NCBI RefSeq assembly: GCF_902499125.1
Contig: NZ_CABVPX010000002.1
Location: 310,001-374,000 of the forward strand
Direction of reading: 5' to 3'
From: Burkholderia arboris
GTDB lineage: Bacteria; Pseudomonadota; Gammaproteobacteria; Burkholderiales; Burkholderiaceae
DNA length: 64,000 bases
The notes beneath the pieces were generated by a model. It saw only the letters and a list, made by a program, of their open reading frames with translations, was not told the DNA's origin and did not search any database. Numbering within the stretch: the first letter of the stretch is position 1; each line of letters begins with the position of its first letter. Below are positions 43,732-53,447 of this stretch, in pieces. Made by a program: the position numbers and the translations under genes.

Positions 43732-43766
43732 GCGGGCGGCAGGCGGGATTCCCGCTTGCCGCCCGC
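43732..43766. terminator. Convergent hairpin between MerR-type gene and minus-strand gene
   Basis: GCGGGCGGC (43732-43740) pairs with GCCGCCCGC (43758-43766), extended inward by GGCGGG/CCCGC around a 3-base turn. It fills nearly the whole gap between two converging stops, so it probably ends both transcripts. No T-tract on either side. Confidence 0.55.
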
Positions 43767-43767
43767 T

Positions 43768-44430
43768 TCACCATTTGCAGCCGGTATCCCGCACCGCATC
43801 CAGTGCGAGCATCGGCAATGCGAGGAGGCCCGCACTCGCGTGGGCGTTCCGGCAATCGGCGCGACGGGCGTCCGACATGCCGCCGGCCAGAAGCTCGTCG
43901 ACGGTGCGACTGCGCGGCGCCAGATCACCCGACGACGCACCCAGCGCACCGACCGCCGCCTGCGCAGGGCTGCGCGCCGTGGCATGCCGCGCACCGATCG
44001 CACCCAGATCGCGGCGCCAGTCGATTTCGGGTCCTGCAGTGACCGCCTGATGGTGGTCGCTCCGGTTCGCGCTTGCGCCGACGCCCATCCCCCTTTGCAC
44101 GGACAAAACGCCCGGCTCACCCTGGGGCGAACGCGCCGCGCTGCGCGCCGCTGCGGCCGAAGCCGAAGGCCTCGTCGGCAACACGGCGTCGCGCACGATC
44201 GCCTCGGGCGCCGGCCGTGCGGGAATCAGCTCGACGCGCAGCGCGACCCGGGGCCGCGCCGCGGCTTTCGGGCCGGTTGCCGTCGCCCCCCGTTGCAGCA
44301 CGAACCATCCGAGCAGGTGGATCGACACGGACACCGCAACGGCCAGCGCGACGATGCGCGGCCGACCGCGCTCCGCAACGCCGTCGCCGCGCGGCCGCGA
44401 TGCGTCAGTCGGGCGCGCCGCCACCGTCAT
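43768..44430 (-). CDS. Membrane-anchored periplasmic protein of unknown function (TonB-like layout)
   Basis: 220 residues. One N-terminal helix (RIVALAVAVSVSIHLLGWFV L) after a short cytoplasmic lead, then a Pro/Ala/Arg-rich periplasmic stretch, as in TonB-like or GspC-like anchors. The C-terminal 50 residues form a small conserved-looking unit (TVDELLAGGMSDARRADCRN ... VRDTGCKW) with two Cys that could form a disulfide. No known domain recognised. Its start overlaps the XRE gene's stop by 26 bases, placing it third in a three-gene operon. An internal start is possible. Confidence 0.55.
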   Translation of the reverse strand: MTVAARPTDASRPRGDGVAERGRPRIVALAVAVSVSIHLLGWFVLQRGATATGPKAAARPRVALRVELIPARPAPEAIVRDAVLPTRPSASAAAARSAARSPQGEPGVLSVQRGMGVGASANRSDHHQAVTAGPEIDWRRDLGAIGARHATARSPAQAAVGALGASSGDLAPRSRTVDELLAGGMSDARRADCRNAHASAGLLALPMLALDAVRDTGCKW

Positions 44431-44629
44431 CGCTGAACGCGAGCAGGTCGCCGGGCTGGCAGTCGAGATAGCGGCAAATCGCCTCGAGCGTCGCGAAGCG
44501 GATGCCCTTCACCTTCCCCTGCTTGAGCAGCGACAGATTCTGTTCGGTGATGCCGACGGCCGCGGCCAGATCCTTCGAGCGGACCTTGCGGGTCGCGAGC
44601 ATCACGTCGAGCTTGACTACGATCGTCAT
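44405..44629 (-). CDS. Small XRE-type (YozG-like) DNA-binding protein
   Basis: 74 residues, a single Cro/CI helix-turn-helix: MTIVVKLDVMLATRKVRSKD, LAAAVGITEQNLSLLKQGKV, then RFATLEAICRYLDCQPGDLL. This size and sequence type is usually paired with a DUF2975 membrane protein, as here (8-bp gap). It probably represses its own operon through the CGATAATTATCG sites upstream. Start at 44629 chosen because longer frames run into the upstream gene. Confidence 0.85.
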   Translation of the reverse strand: MTIVVKLDVMLATRKVRSKDLAAAVGITEQNLSLLKQGKVKGIRFATLEAICRYLDCQPGDLLAFSDDGGGAPD

Positions 44630-44637
44630 CGCGCGCC

Positions 44638-45198
44638 TCAGACGAATTGCCGATGCTCGGCGTCGAGCTCGCTCGCCTGCCGCAGAATGTGCGCGATGAC
44701 CGCGATGCAGGCGGCCGTGAACAGCGCGACCACGTACGGCATGGTGAAGCCGATGCTGATCACGCGATGGCCGACCGGTTCGCGCAGCGTCGCCCACACG
44801 CTCAGAAGCGGCTCGCACACCAGGCTCAGCACCACCCACAGACCGATCGCCCGCCCCGTCTTGCCGAGATGGCCGGCGGCCCGTGCGGAGAAGTAGTCGC
44901 GCCGCGCATACGTGCGGAACAGCGCGCGCAGATGCCGGAGCCCGTTTGCCAGCGCGACGAGCGGGACGCTCGACAACACGATGCCGACTGCCTTTTGCCA
45001 CCACGGGAACGCGGCAACGTCCACACGCAGGTTCGTCAGCACCGAATCCGTGAGACCGAACACGAAACCGGGCCCCGAGGCCGCGCTCAGCGACGGAAAC
45101 AGCCAGCAAGCGGCGTTCAGCACCATCATGCCGACGATGAAACCCAGCGTGACGGTGGCCATCTGCTGGCTGATACGGGCGATACGATCGGAATGCAT
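44638..45198 (-). CDS. DUF2975 membrane protein
   Basis: 186 residues with four membrane helices (MATVTLGFIVGMMVLNAACW; AVGIVLSSVPLVALANGL; GLWVVLSLVCEPLLSVW; MPYVVALFTAACIAVIAHIL). FRTYARRDYFSARAAGHLG is the soluble loop typical of DUF2975. Function unknown; always next to a YozG-like regulator, suggesting a membrane-to-DNA relay. First gene of the trio. Confidence 0.8.
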   Translation of the reverse strand: MHSDRIARISQQMATVTLGFIVGMMVLNAACWLFPSLSAASGPGFVFGLTDSVLTNLRVDVAAFPWWQKAVGIVLSSVPLVALANGLRHLRALFRTYARRDYFSARAAGHLGKTGRAIGLWVVLSLVCEPLLSVWATLREPVGHRVISIGFTMPYVVALFTAACIAVIAHILRQASELDAEHRQFV

Positions 45199-45240
45199 GG
45201 CATGACCTCGACGACGAATGAACGAGCGTCGATTGTACGT

Positions 45241-45266
45241 CGATAATTATCGCAAAACGATAATTA
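45241..45266. promoter_or_regulatory. Operator of the DUF2975-XRE operon
   Basis: A perfect 12-bp palindrome CGATAATTATCG (45241-45252), then CAAAA and a second CGATAATTA (45258-45266), starting 43 bases before the DUF2975 start on the minus strand. The whole stretch 45240-45300 is strikingly A+T-rich. Tandem sites fit a small XRE repressor (inference). Confidence 0.6.
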
Positions 45267-45354
45267 ATTGTTGTCTTGCCGTTATTTTTTATTGTTCTGC
45301 ATGCTCATGCCCGCGCCACCCCGGCCGTATCGCGCGCAACGGCCGTGCGGCCGC

Positions 45355-45882
45355 CTAGTCGTAATCCCGCACGCTGATCCCGCGCCAGCGCTTCGTCATG
45401 TAGCGCAGAAACGCAGGCTGTGCCTTCAGGTCCGCATTCGGCACGGGCGCCGCGCCGCCGTCCATGAACTTGCCCTTGACCGTCACGGTTTCCTCGCCGC
45501 GCAGCACGTATTTCGTGCCGGCGTCGATCAGGAAGTATTTCATCTGATCGGCGCTGATATCGCCGCGGCAGCCGATCTTGTACGCGAACAGGAACTGCTT
45601 GTGCCCGTTGCCGAGCAGGTCGCGCATTTCGATCGACTTCGGCACGACGTCGAGGATCACGTCGACCGGGCATTCCTTCACGTAATCGCGCACGGTCCAG
45701 TCCGGCCGGCCGTCGAGCGTCGCGGACACCTTGAGCTCGACGTCGTCGCCGGACGCGGTTCTGGCGAGCGTCACCGCGTGCGCGCCGGCCGCATCGGTCC
45801 ACGTGTAGTCGGCGGCCTGAGCCGGGTTGCAAAGCGTGGCGGCGGCGAGCAACAGGCAACGCGGAAGGAAGCGTTTTTTCAT
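45355..45882 (-). CDS. Exported protein of unknown function
   Basis: 175 residues. Signal peptide MKKRFLPRCLLLAAATLCNP AQA. The mature part has an EF-hand-like or FG-GAP-like loop pattern (MRDLLGNGHKQFLFAYKIGC) and two Cys (VKECPVDV, KIGCRGDIS) that may pair in the periplasm. The segment RGDISADQMKYFLIDAGTKY resembles a family annotated M949_RS01915 (no proven role). Monocistronic, opposite to no neighbour. Confidence 0.6.
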   Translation of the reverse strand: MKKRFLPRCLLLAAATLCNPAQAADYTWTDAAGAHAVTLARTASGDDVELKVSATLDGRPDWTVRDYVKECPVDVILDVVPKSIEMRDLLGNGHKQFLFAYKIGCRGDISADQMKYFLIDAGTKYVLRGEETVTVKGKFMDGGAAPVPNADLKAQPAFLRYMTKRWRGISVRDYD

Positions 45883-45958
45883 CGGTAAAGGCGTTGAAAT
45901 CGAACGCGCATTATCGGCAAAGCCGCGTGCCGTGGCCAGCCGCGCGCGACATGCCCGT

Positions 45959-47341
<1,383 letters not shown>

Positions 47342-47377
47342 GCGGCGGCTCGCTCGGTAAAGAGGCGCCTGGACGGA

Positions 47378-47425
47378 CTGCCAGGCAGACTGCCAATTCT
47401 GCCACGACACTGCCAGTTGTGGCAG
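47378..47425. promoter_or_regulatory. CTGCCA repeat array, candidate FisR binding (enhancer) sites
   Basis: CTGCCA occurs at 47378 (as CTGCCAGGCAG, itself a palindrome), 47390, 47399 and 47410. The last forms CTGCCAGTTGTGGCAG with its inverse at 47420-47425. Spacing between copies is 9-12 bp, so near one helical turn. The array sits about 110-160 bp upstream of the -24/-12 element, the normal place for a sigma-54 activator, and reaches to 37 bases from the activator's own start, suggesting autoregulation too. Confidence 0.7.
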
Positions 47426-47533
47426 ACATCGCCTGCAACCCGATACCGCCAACAACGTCACGGCGCCGCCCGCGCCCCGAAAACCCGAGCCGAATCAAGT
47501 CCCTGGCACATCGGCCGGGGCTGCGCCGCAGGC

Positions 47534-47549
47534 TGGCACGCTTCTTGAG
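47534..47549 (+). promoter_or_regulatory. Sigma-54 (-24/-12) promoter of the pdo-sqr operon
   Basis: TGGCACG at 47534-47540, four bases, then TTGAG at 47545-47549. It matches the TGGCACG-N4-TTGCW consensus except that the -12 GC is GA. It lies 47-62 bases before the chosen start of the dioxygenase gene. Confidence 0.6.
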
Positions 47550-47595
47550 TCAAAGATCCCGATTGCCGATGCAGAACCCGATCGAGGACACCCCC

Positions 47596-48480
47596 GTGAG
47601 CAATGCCCCCGCCCTGTCGGTCGAAGGCTTTTTCGACCCTGCGACCCACACCGTCAGCTATCTCCTGCTCGATACGGCGAGCCGCGCGTGCGCGCTGATC
47701 GACAGCGTGCTCGACTACGACCCGAGATCCGGCCGCACGCGCACCGCCAGCGCCGACCGGCTGATCGCCCGCGTCGCCGAACTGGGCGCGACCGTGCACT
47801 GGCTGCTGGAAACGCACGTGCATGCCGACCACCTGTCGGCCGCGCCGTACCTGAAGGTACGGGTCGGCGGCCGGATTGCAATCGGTTCGCACGTGCGCCG
47901 CGTGCAGCGCGTGTTCGGCACGCTGTTCAACGCGGGCTCCGGCTTCGTGGAAGACGGCCGCCAGTTCGACCGGCTCGTCGACGACGGCGACACGCTCGCG
48001 CTCGGCGCGCTGACGATCCGCGCGCTGCATACGCCGGGCCACACACCCGCGTGCATGACCTACTGCGTCGACGACGCGACGCAGCGCGCGGCGTTCGTCG
48101 GCGACACGCTGTTCATGCCCGACTACGGCACGGCCCGCTGCGACTTCCCCGGCGGCGATGCGCGCACGCTGTACCGCTCGATCGCGCGCGTGCTCGCGCT
48201 GCCGCCCGACACGCGCCTGTACCTGTGCCACGACTATCAGCCGGGCGGCCGCGACGTGCAGTTCGTGACGACCGTCGCCGAGCAGCGCCGCGCGAACGTG
48301 CACGTGAAGGACGGCGTGACCGAGGACGATTTCGTCGCGATGCGCACCGCGCGCGACGCGACGCTCGACATGCCCGTGCTGATGCTGCCGTCCGTGCAGG
48401 TCAACATGCGCGCCGGCCACCTGCCCGAACCCGAGAACAACGGCGTGCGCTACCTGAAGATCCCGCTCGACGCGATCTGA
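47596..48480 (+). CDS. pdo: Persulfide dioxygenase-like metallo-beta-lactamase-fold protein
   Basis: 294 residues. Metal-binding motif ETHVHADHLSAA (H-x-H-x-D-H), His in HTPGHTPACMTY, Asp in GDTLFMPDYG, and CHDYQPGGRDV. This ETHE1-type pattern belongs to persulfide dioxygenases that oxidise glutathione persulfide to sulfite with one iron. The start may be GTG 47596 (GAGGA seven bases upstream), used here, or ATG 47569 without such a site. Clustered with SQR and FisR, so it should take the sulfane sulfur SQR makes. Confidence 0.85.
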   Translation: MSNAPALSVEGFFDPATHTVSYLLLDTASRACALIDSVLDYDPRSGRTRTASADRLIARVAELGATVHWLLETHVHADHLSAAPYLKVRVGGRIAIGSHVRRVQRVFGTLFNAGSGFVEDGRQFDRLVDDGDTLALGALTIRALHTPGHTPACMTYCVDDATQRAAFVGDTLFMPDYGTARCDFPGGDARTLYRSIARVLALPPDTRLYLCHDYQPGGRDVQFVTTVAEQRRANVHVKDGVTEDDFVAMRTARDATLDMPVLMLPSVQVNMRAGHLPEPENNGVRYLKIPLDAI

Positions 48481-48514
48481 GCCGCACGCCCCGCCCCATC
48501 CGGAGAACCCCGAC

Positions 48515-50182
48515 ATGACCATCCGCAAGCTGACCGACGCGCTGTCGGTCTCGCCGCAGATCGCGGCGGCCGACCTGCCCGCGCTTCACGCGGCCGGTAT
48601 CCGCGCGATCATCTGCAACCGGCCCGACGGCGAAGGCGCCGACCAGCCGACCGTCACCGAGATCCGCGCGGCCGCCGCGCCGCTAGGCATCGACGTGCAT
48701 TACCTGCCGGTCGATACCGGCAAGGTGACCGACGACCAGGCCGCGCAGTTCGGCGCGCTCGTCGCATCGCTCGACGGGCCCGTGCTCGCTTACTGCCGAA
48801 GCGGCACGCGCTCGGCCACGCTGTGGGCGTTGTCGCAAGCGGGGCTGCGTCCGCTGAACGACATCGTCGCGACGGCCGGCGCGGCCGGCTACGACCTGAG
48901 CGCGATCGCGTCGCGTGTCGCGCAGGGCGGCCACCAGGGCGCGCCGGCCGTGGATGCTCGGCACGACATCGTGATCGTCGGCGCGGGCGCGGCCGGCATC
49001 GCGGTCGCATCGAGCCTGCTCGCACGCGACGCGTCGCTCGACATCGCGGTGATCGATCCGGCCGACGTCCATTACTACCAGCCGGGCTGGACGATGGTCG
49101 GGGCGGGCGTGTTCCAGCCCGAGACCACCGCACGCCGGATGACCGACGTGCTGCCGCGCGGCGTGCACCGGATCCAGGCCGCCGTCGCGGGCTTCGAACC
49201 CGACGCGCACGCGATCGTGCTCGACGGCTGCCGCCGCATCGGCTATCGCAAGCTGGTCGTGTGCCCGGGGCTCAAGCTCGACTGGCAGGCGATCGACGGC
49301 CTCGCCGACACGCTCGGCCGCAACGGCGTCACGTCGAACTACCGCTACGATCTCGCGCCGTACACGTGGGAGCTCGTGCGCGCGTTCCGCGGCGGCAATG
49401 CGCTCTTCACGCAGCCGCCGATGCCGATCAAGTGCGCGGGCGCGCCGCAAAAGGCGATGTACCTGTCGTGCGACCACTGGCGGCGCGCGGGCCGTCTCGA
49501 AGCCGCGAACGTCGAGTTCCTGAATGCGGGCGGCGCGCTGTTCGGCGTGGCCGACTACGTGCCTGCGCTGATGGAGTACGTGAAAAGCTACGACATCGCG
49601 CTGTCGTTCGGCCACCACCTCGTTGCGATCGACGGCCCCGCGCGCCAGGCGACGTTCGTGCGCGCACTGCCGGACGGCGGCAAGGAAACCGTCGTGCGTG
49701 CGTTCGACATGATCCACGTGGTGCCGCCGCAGAAGGCACCCGATTTCGTGCGGTCGAGCCCGCTCGCCGACGCGGCCGGCTGGATCGACGTCGATCCGGC
49801 AACACTGCGGCACAAGCACTTTCCGGACATCTACGCGCTCGGCGACGTCACCAACACGACCAATGCGAAAACGGCCGCGGCCGCCCGCAAGCAGGCGCCC
49901 GTCGTCGCGCACAACCTGCTCGCGTCGCTCGGCCGCGCACAGGGCGATGCCGCATACGACGGCTACGGCTCATGCCCGCTCACCGTCGAGCGCGGCAAGA
50001 TCGTGCTCGCCGAATTCCTGTACGGCGGCAAGGTCGCGCCGACCTTCCCCGCGTGGCTGATCGACGGCAAGCGCCCGTCGCGGCTCGCGTGGCTGCTCAA
50101 GGAACGCGTGCTGCCGCCGCTCTACTGGAAGGCGATGCTCAAGGGCCGCGAGTGGCTCGCGAAGCCCGCCGTCGCACGTTGA
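48515..50182 (+). CDS. sqr: DUF442-sulfide:quinone oxidoreductase fusion
   Basis: 555 residues. Residues 1-110 form a DUF442 phosphatase/rhodanese-like domain with LAYCRSGTRSA, where the Cys-x5-Arg loop is the sulfurtransferase active site. From about 150: FAD-binding DIVIVGAGAAGIAVASSLLA, VHYYQPGWTMVGAG and a second nucleotide region (GDVTNTTNAKTAAAARKQAP). Candidate redox cysteines Cys250 (VVCPG), Cys307 (IKCAGAPQK) and Cys319 (LSCDHW). SQR oxidises sulfide at the membrane, reducing quinone; the fused domain may pass persulfide to a thiol. Start ATG 48515 has CGGAG eight bases ahead. Confidence 0.88.
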   Translation: MTIRKLTDALSVSPQIAAADLPALHAAGIRAIICNRPDGEGADQPTVTEIRAAAAPLGIDVHYLPVDTGKVTDDQAAQFGALVASLDGPVLAYCRSGTRSATLWALSQAGLRPLNDIVATAGAAGYDLSAIASRVAQGGHQGAPAVDARHDIVIVGAGAAGIAVASSLLARDASLDIAVIDPADVHYYQPGWTMVGAGVFQPETTARRMTDVLPRGVHRIQAAVAGFEPDAHAIVLDGCRRIGYRKLVVCPGLKLDWQAIDGLADTLGRNGVTSNYRYDLAPYTWELVRAFRGGNALFTQPPMPIKCAGAPQKAMYLSCDHWRRAGRLEAANVEFLNAGGALFGVADYVPALMEYVKSYDIALSFGHHLVAIDGPARQATFVRALPDGGKETVVRAFDMIHVVPPQKAPDFVRSSPLADAAGWIDVDPATLRHKHFPDIYALGDVTNTTNAKTAAAARKQAPVVAHNLLASLGRAQGDAAYDGYGSCPLTVERGKIVLAEFLYGGKVAPTFPAWLIDGKRPSRLAWLLKERVLPPLYWKAMLKGREWLAKPAVAR

Positions 50183-50200
50183 CCGGAGCCCGATGACGTC

Positions 50201-51007
50201 ATGCTGATTTCCCTCGTACTCGGCGGCTTCGTCGGCGCCGTGCTCGGCCTGACCGGCGCCGGCGGCGGCATTCTCGCGGTGCCCGCGCTCGTCGTCGGGA
50301 TGAGCTGGCCGATGCAGCAGGCCACGCCCGTCGCCCTCGTCGCGGTCGCGGGCAGCGCCGCGCTCGGCGCGCTCGAAGGCTTCCGCCGCGGGCTCGTGCG
50401 CTATCGTGCGGCACTGCTGATGGCCGTGGCCGGCGTGCCGTTGACCACGCTCGGCGTGCGGCTCGCACACCTCCTGCCGCAGCGCCTGCTGCTCACGCTG
50501 TTCGCGCTGACGATGCTGGTCGTCGCCGGCCGCCTGCTGCGGCAGGCGCTGCGGCACGGGCCCGTCGACGCGGAGGCATCGCCGCTGTGCGTCGGCCGCG
50601 TGAACCCCGATACGGGCCGGCTCGTGTGGTCCTGGCCGGTCGGTGTCGCGCTGGCGTCGACCGGCGCGATGACGGGCCTGATGACGGGGTTGCTCGGCGT
50701 CGGCGGCGGCTTCGTGATCGTGCCGATGCTGCGCAAGTTCACGAACGTGTCGATGCACGGTGTGGTCGCGACGTCGCTGATGGTGATCGCGCTGGTCGGT
50801 ACCGGCGGCGTGCTCGCGACGCTCGTGTCCGGCACGCGCGCGCCGCTCGACGTGACGCTGTGGTTCACCGTCGCGACCGCGCTTGGCATGGCCGCCGGTC
50901 GCGGCGCGTCGCGCCACCTCGCCGCGCGGCACGTGCAGGCCGGGTTCGCGGCCGTGCTCGTGTGTGTTGCGCTCGGGCTGCTGGCGAAGGCGGCGTTCGG
51001 CGCGTAA
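50201..51007 (+). CDS. TSUP (TauE/SafE) family sulfite/sulfonate exporter
   Basis: 268 residues, eight helices, with the repeated glycine-rich TauE motifs GAVLGLTGAGGGILAVPALV and TGLLGVGGGFVIVPML. TSUP proteins move sulfur oxyanions or sulfonates. Last gene of the sulfur operon, 18 bp after the SQR gene; would export sulfite formed by the dioxygenase (inference). Confidence 0.88.
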   Translation: MLISLVLGGFVGAVLGLTGAGGGILAVPALVVGMSWPMQQATPVALVAVAGSAALGALEGFRRGLVRYRAALLMAVAGVPLTTLGVRLAHLLPQRLLLTLFALTMLVVAGRLLRQALRHGPVDAEASPLCVGRVNPDTGRLVWSWPVGVALASTGAMTGLMTGLLGVGGGFVIVPMLRKFTNVSMHGVVATSLMVIALVGTGGVLATLVSGTRAPLDVTLWFTVATALGMAAGRGASRHLAARHVQAGFAAVLVCVALGLLAKAAFGA

Positions 51008-51034
51008 GACAACGGCCACCGCCGATCCGCGCCG

Positions 51035-51090
51035 CCAGACAAAACGCCCGGCCCGACTCGTCGTCGGCACCGGGCGTTTTTCATTGTGGC
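51035..51090. repeat. Terminator-bearing 56-bp repeat, copy 1
   Basis: Begins CCAGACAAAACGCCCGGC; arms ACGCCCGG and CCGGGCGT flank a 17-base loop, with A-tract and T-tract on either side, so it can end transcription both ways. 55 of 56 bases equal copy 2 at 51631-51686; the only change is in the 3' edge (CATTG versus CAGTG). Directly follows the TSUP stop. Confidence 0.9.
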
Positions 51091-51150
51091 GGGCACCACC
51101 GGCCAACGGAACGACGGCCCATCGCCATCAAGACAGGCGCAGCATGACCG

Positions 51151-51618
51151 TCATTTGAGCCACTCGCGTAGCTTGCCTGCAATGTTGGATCGCTCGACAT
51201 ACCCCAGCGCAGAAACCGCGCACATCGCTCCAACAGCCGCATACAGCAACGCCATTTCCCCATTCCTTGCCACGTCCAGCCATGCTGCCTTTGTCAGAAC
51301 CGCAAGAACCATCGATCCCGCAACGCCACCTACGACGGCCAGCATCGGCAAGACCACCCTCCTTGGAAGTCGCGCGCCCACCCAATAGACCGGATACGAA
51401 AGCAGCATTGCCACTGGAAATGTAACCGCGAAAGCAACAGCAGAAAAGACGATCGAAACACTGCCGAAATTCTTGGCAGACAAAATGCCGATGAGAAAGC
51501 CGGCCACAATCGCGGCAGTCAGACTTGCACCAAGCGATTCAAAAATCTTCAATTTTTTCTCCCGTAACGGCCGCCGAAAATTGAAAGCCTCTTCGCCGCA
51601 TTCGCTGAACACTTCCAC
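51151..51618 (-). CDS. Small membrane protein of unknown function, enclosed by repeats
   Basis: 155 residues, four predicted helices (LTAAIVAGFLIGILSA; IVFSAVAFAVTFPVAMLL; VVLPMLAVVGGVAGSMVLAV; MALLYAAVGAMCAVSALGYV) with short charged ends. No known family recognised. Base composition is distinctly less G+C-rich than the flanks (AAAATC, TTTTTCT-like runs), suggesting recent arrival. The gene and its leader lie exactly between the two 56-bp terminator copies. Confidence 0.65.
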   Translation of the reverse strand: MEVFSECGEEAFNFRRPLREKKLKIFESLGASLTAAIVAGFLIGILSAKNFGSVSIVFSAVAFAVTFPVAMLLSYPVYWVGARLPRRVVLPMLAVVGGVAGSMVLAVLTKAAWLDVARNGEMALLYAAVGAMCAVSALGYVERSNIAGKLREWLK

Positions 51619-51630
51619 GAGCCAGTCTCA

Positions 51631-51686
51631 CCAGACAAAACGCCCGGCCCGACTCGTCGTCGGCACCGGGCGTTTTTCAGTGTGGC
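51631..51686. repeat. Terminator-bearing 56-bp repeat, copy 2
   Basis: Near-identical to 51035-51090 (55/56). As the inner structure is symmetric with A- and T-tracts, it can terminate both the potI message (from the right) and anything from the left. It starts 13 bases before the minus-strand small gene's start and ends 17 bases before the potI stop. Confidence 0.9.
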
Positions 51687-51702
51687 TGCAACAACCTGAG
51701 CG

Positions 51703-52524
51703 TCAGGCCGCGAGCCCCGCCATCCGCTTGCGCTCCTGACGCAGCATCACGAAGTTCGCGATCACGACGCCGGCCGTCACCGCAACGATGAACAGCGTCG
51801 CGAGCGCGTTCATCTCCGGGTTCAGGCCGAGACGCACGCGCGAGAACACGACGAGCGGCAGCGTCGTCGAGCCGGGGCCCGACAGGAACGCCGACAGCAC
51901 GAGGTCGTCGATCGACAGCGTGAACGACAGCAGCCAGCCCGCGATCAGCGCCTGCGAGATCAGCGGCAGCGTGATCGTGAAGAACACCTTCAGCGGCGTC
52001 GCGCCGAGATCGAGCGCGGCTTCTTCCAGCGACGGGTTCAGCTCGCGCACGCGCGACTGCACGATGATCGCGACGTACGAGATGCACAGCATCACGTGGC
52101 CGAGCCAGATCGTGAACACGCCGCGCTCGGCCGGCCAGCCGATCCATTTCGCCAGCTCGATGAACAGCAGCAGCAGCGAGATCCCCTGGATCACCTCGGG
52201 GATCACGAGCGGCGCGTTGATCATCCCGCTGAACAGCGCGAAGCCGCGAAAGCGCCCCATCCGGGCGAGCACGAAACCGGCCCACGTGCCGATGAACACC
52301 GACGCGAACGCGGTCAGCACGCCGATCTTCAGCGACAGCCAGGCGGCCGTCAGCAGCTCGTCGTCCTGCACGAGCGCGGCGTACCAGCGGAACGAGAAAC
52401 CCGACCACACGGTGACGAGCTTCGACTCGTTGAACGAATAGACGATCAGGCTGAGGATCGGGATGTACAGGAACGCGAAGCCGGCAAACAGCGCCGCGAA
52501 CTGCAGATAGCGATTCGGCTTCAT
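51703..52524 (-). CDS. potI: Putrescine ABC transporter permease PotI
   Basis: 273 residues. Six helices; permease contact loop EEAALDLGATPLKVFFTITL (the EAA motif). Start at 52524 overlaps the PotH stop by 4 bases (TGATG-type). Last gene of the potFGHI order; expected with PotH to form the channel. Confidence 0.9.
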   Translation of the reverse strand: MKPNRYLQFAALFAGFAFLYIPILSLIVYSFNESKLVTVWSGFSFRWYAALVQDDELLTAAWLSLKIGVLTAFASVFIGTWAGFVLARMGRFRGFALFSGMINAPLVIPEVIQGISLLLLFIELAKWIGWPAERGVFTIWLGHVMLCISYVAIIVQSRVRELNPSLEEAALDLGATPLKVFFTITLPLISQALIAGWLLSFTLSIDDLVLSAFLSGPGSTTLPLVVFSRVRLGLNPEMNALATLFIVAVTAGVVIANFVMLRQERKRMAGLAA

Positions 52525-53447
52525 CGACGGCCTCCCTGTTCCTTCGCCTGGAAGTGCTGGAACATCGCCATCGGCACGAGCAGCAGCAACACCATCGCGC
52601 AGGTCACCGCCGACGCCATCGGCCAGTCTGCGTTGTTGAAGAACTCGTTCCACATCACGCGGCCGATCATCAGCGTATTCGCGCCGCCGAGCAGCTCCGG
52701 AATCACGTACTCGCCGACCGCCGGGATGAACACCAGCAGGCAGCCCGCGATGATCCCGTTCTTCGACAGCGGCAGCGTGATCTGCACGAACGCCTTCCAC
52801 GGCTTCGCGCCGAGGTCGTACGCGGCTTCGAGCAGGCGCAGGTCCATTTTCACGAGGTGTGCATACAGCGGCATCACGAGGAACGGCAGGTACGAATACA
52901 CCATCCCGATGTACACCGCGTAGTTCGTGCGGTACAGCTCGATCGGCGTGTGCGTCAGGCCGATCCACATCAGGAAGTTGTTCAGCAGCCCGTTGTTCTT
53001 CAGGATGCCGATCCACGCGTACACACGGATCAGGAACGACGTCCAGAACGGCAGCATCACGCCCATCATCAGCAGGTTGCGGGTCGCCGGGTTCGAGCGC
53101 GCGATGTAGTACGCCATCGGATAGCCGACCAGCAGACACAGCAGCGTCGTGATCGCGGCCACCCACACCGAGTTCACGTAGGTCGCGAAATACAGGCTGT
53201 CCGTGAACAGGAACGCGTAGTGCGACAGGTTCAGCGCGACGTGCACGACGCCGTCGGTGTACGACGCGAGTTCCGTGTACGGCGGGATACCGAGCTGCAG
53301 CTCCGCGAAGCTGATCTTGACGACCAGCACGAACGGCACGAGGAAGAACAGCACGAGCCACGTGAACGGCCCGGCGACGACCGCCGACGCGCCCGTCAGG
53401 TTGAAGCGCCGCACCGGCCACTCGAGCAGGGACTTGAACGCGGTCAT
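52521..53447 (-). CDS. potH: Putrescine ABC transporter permease PotH
   Basis: 308 residues, six main helices (GPFTWLVLFFLVPFVLVVKI start) and EAA loop LEAAYDLGAKPWKAFVQITL. Four-base overlaps with both neighbours show a tight operon. Pairs with PotI. Confidence 0.9.
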   Translation of the reverse strand: MTAFKSLLEWPVRRFNLTGASAVVAGPFTWLVLFFLVPFVLVVKISFAELQLGIPPYTELASYTDGVVHVALNLSHYAFLFTDSLYFATYVNSVWVAAITTLLCLLVGYPMAYYIARSNPATRNLLMMGVMLPFWTSFLIRVYAWIGILKNNGLLNNFLMWIGLTHTPIELYRTNYAVYIGMVYSYLPFLVMPLYAHLVKMDLRLLEAAYDLGAKPWKAFVQITLPLSKNGIIAGCLLVFIPAVGEYVIPELLGGANTLMIGRVMWNEFFNNADWPMASAVTCAMVLLLLVPMAMFQHFQAKEQGGRR

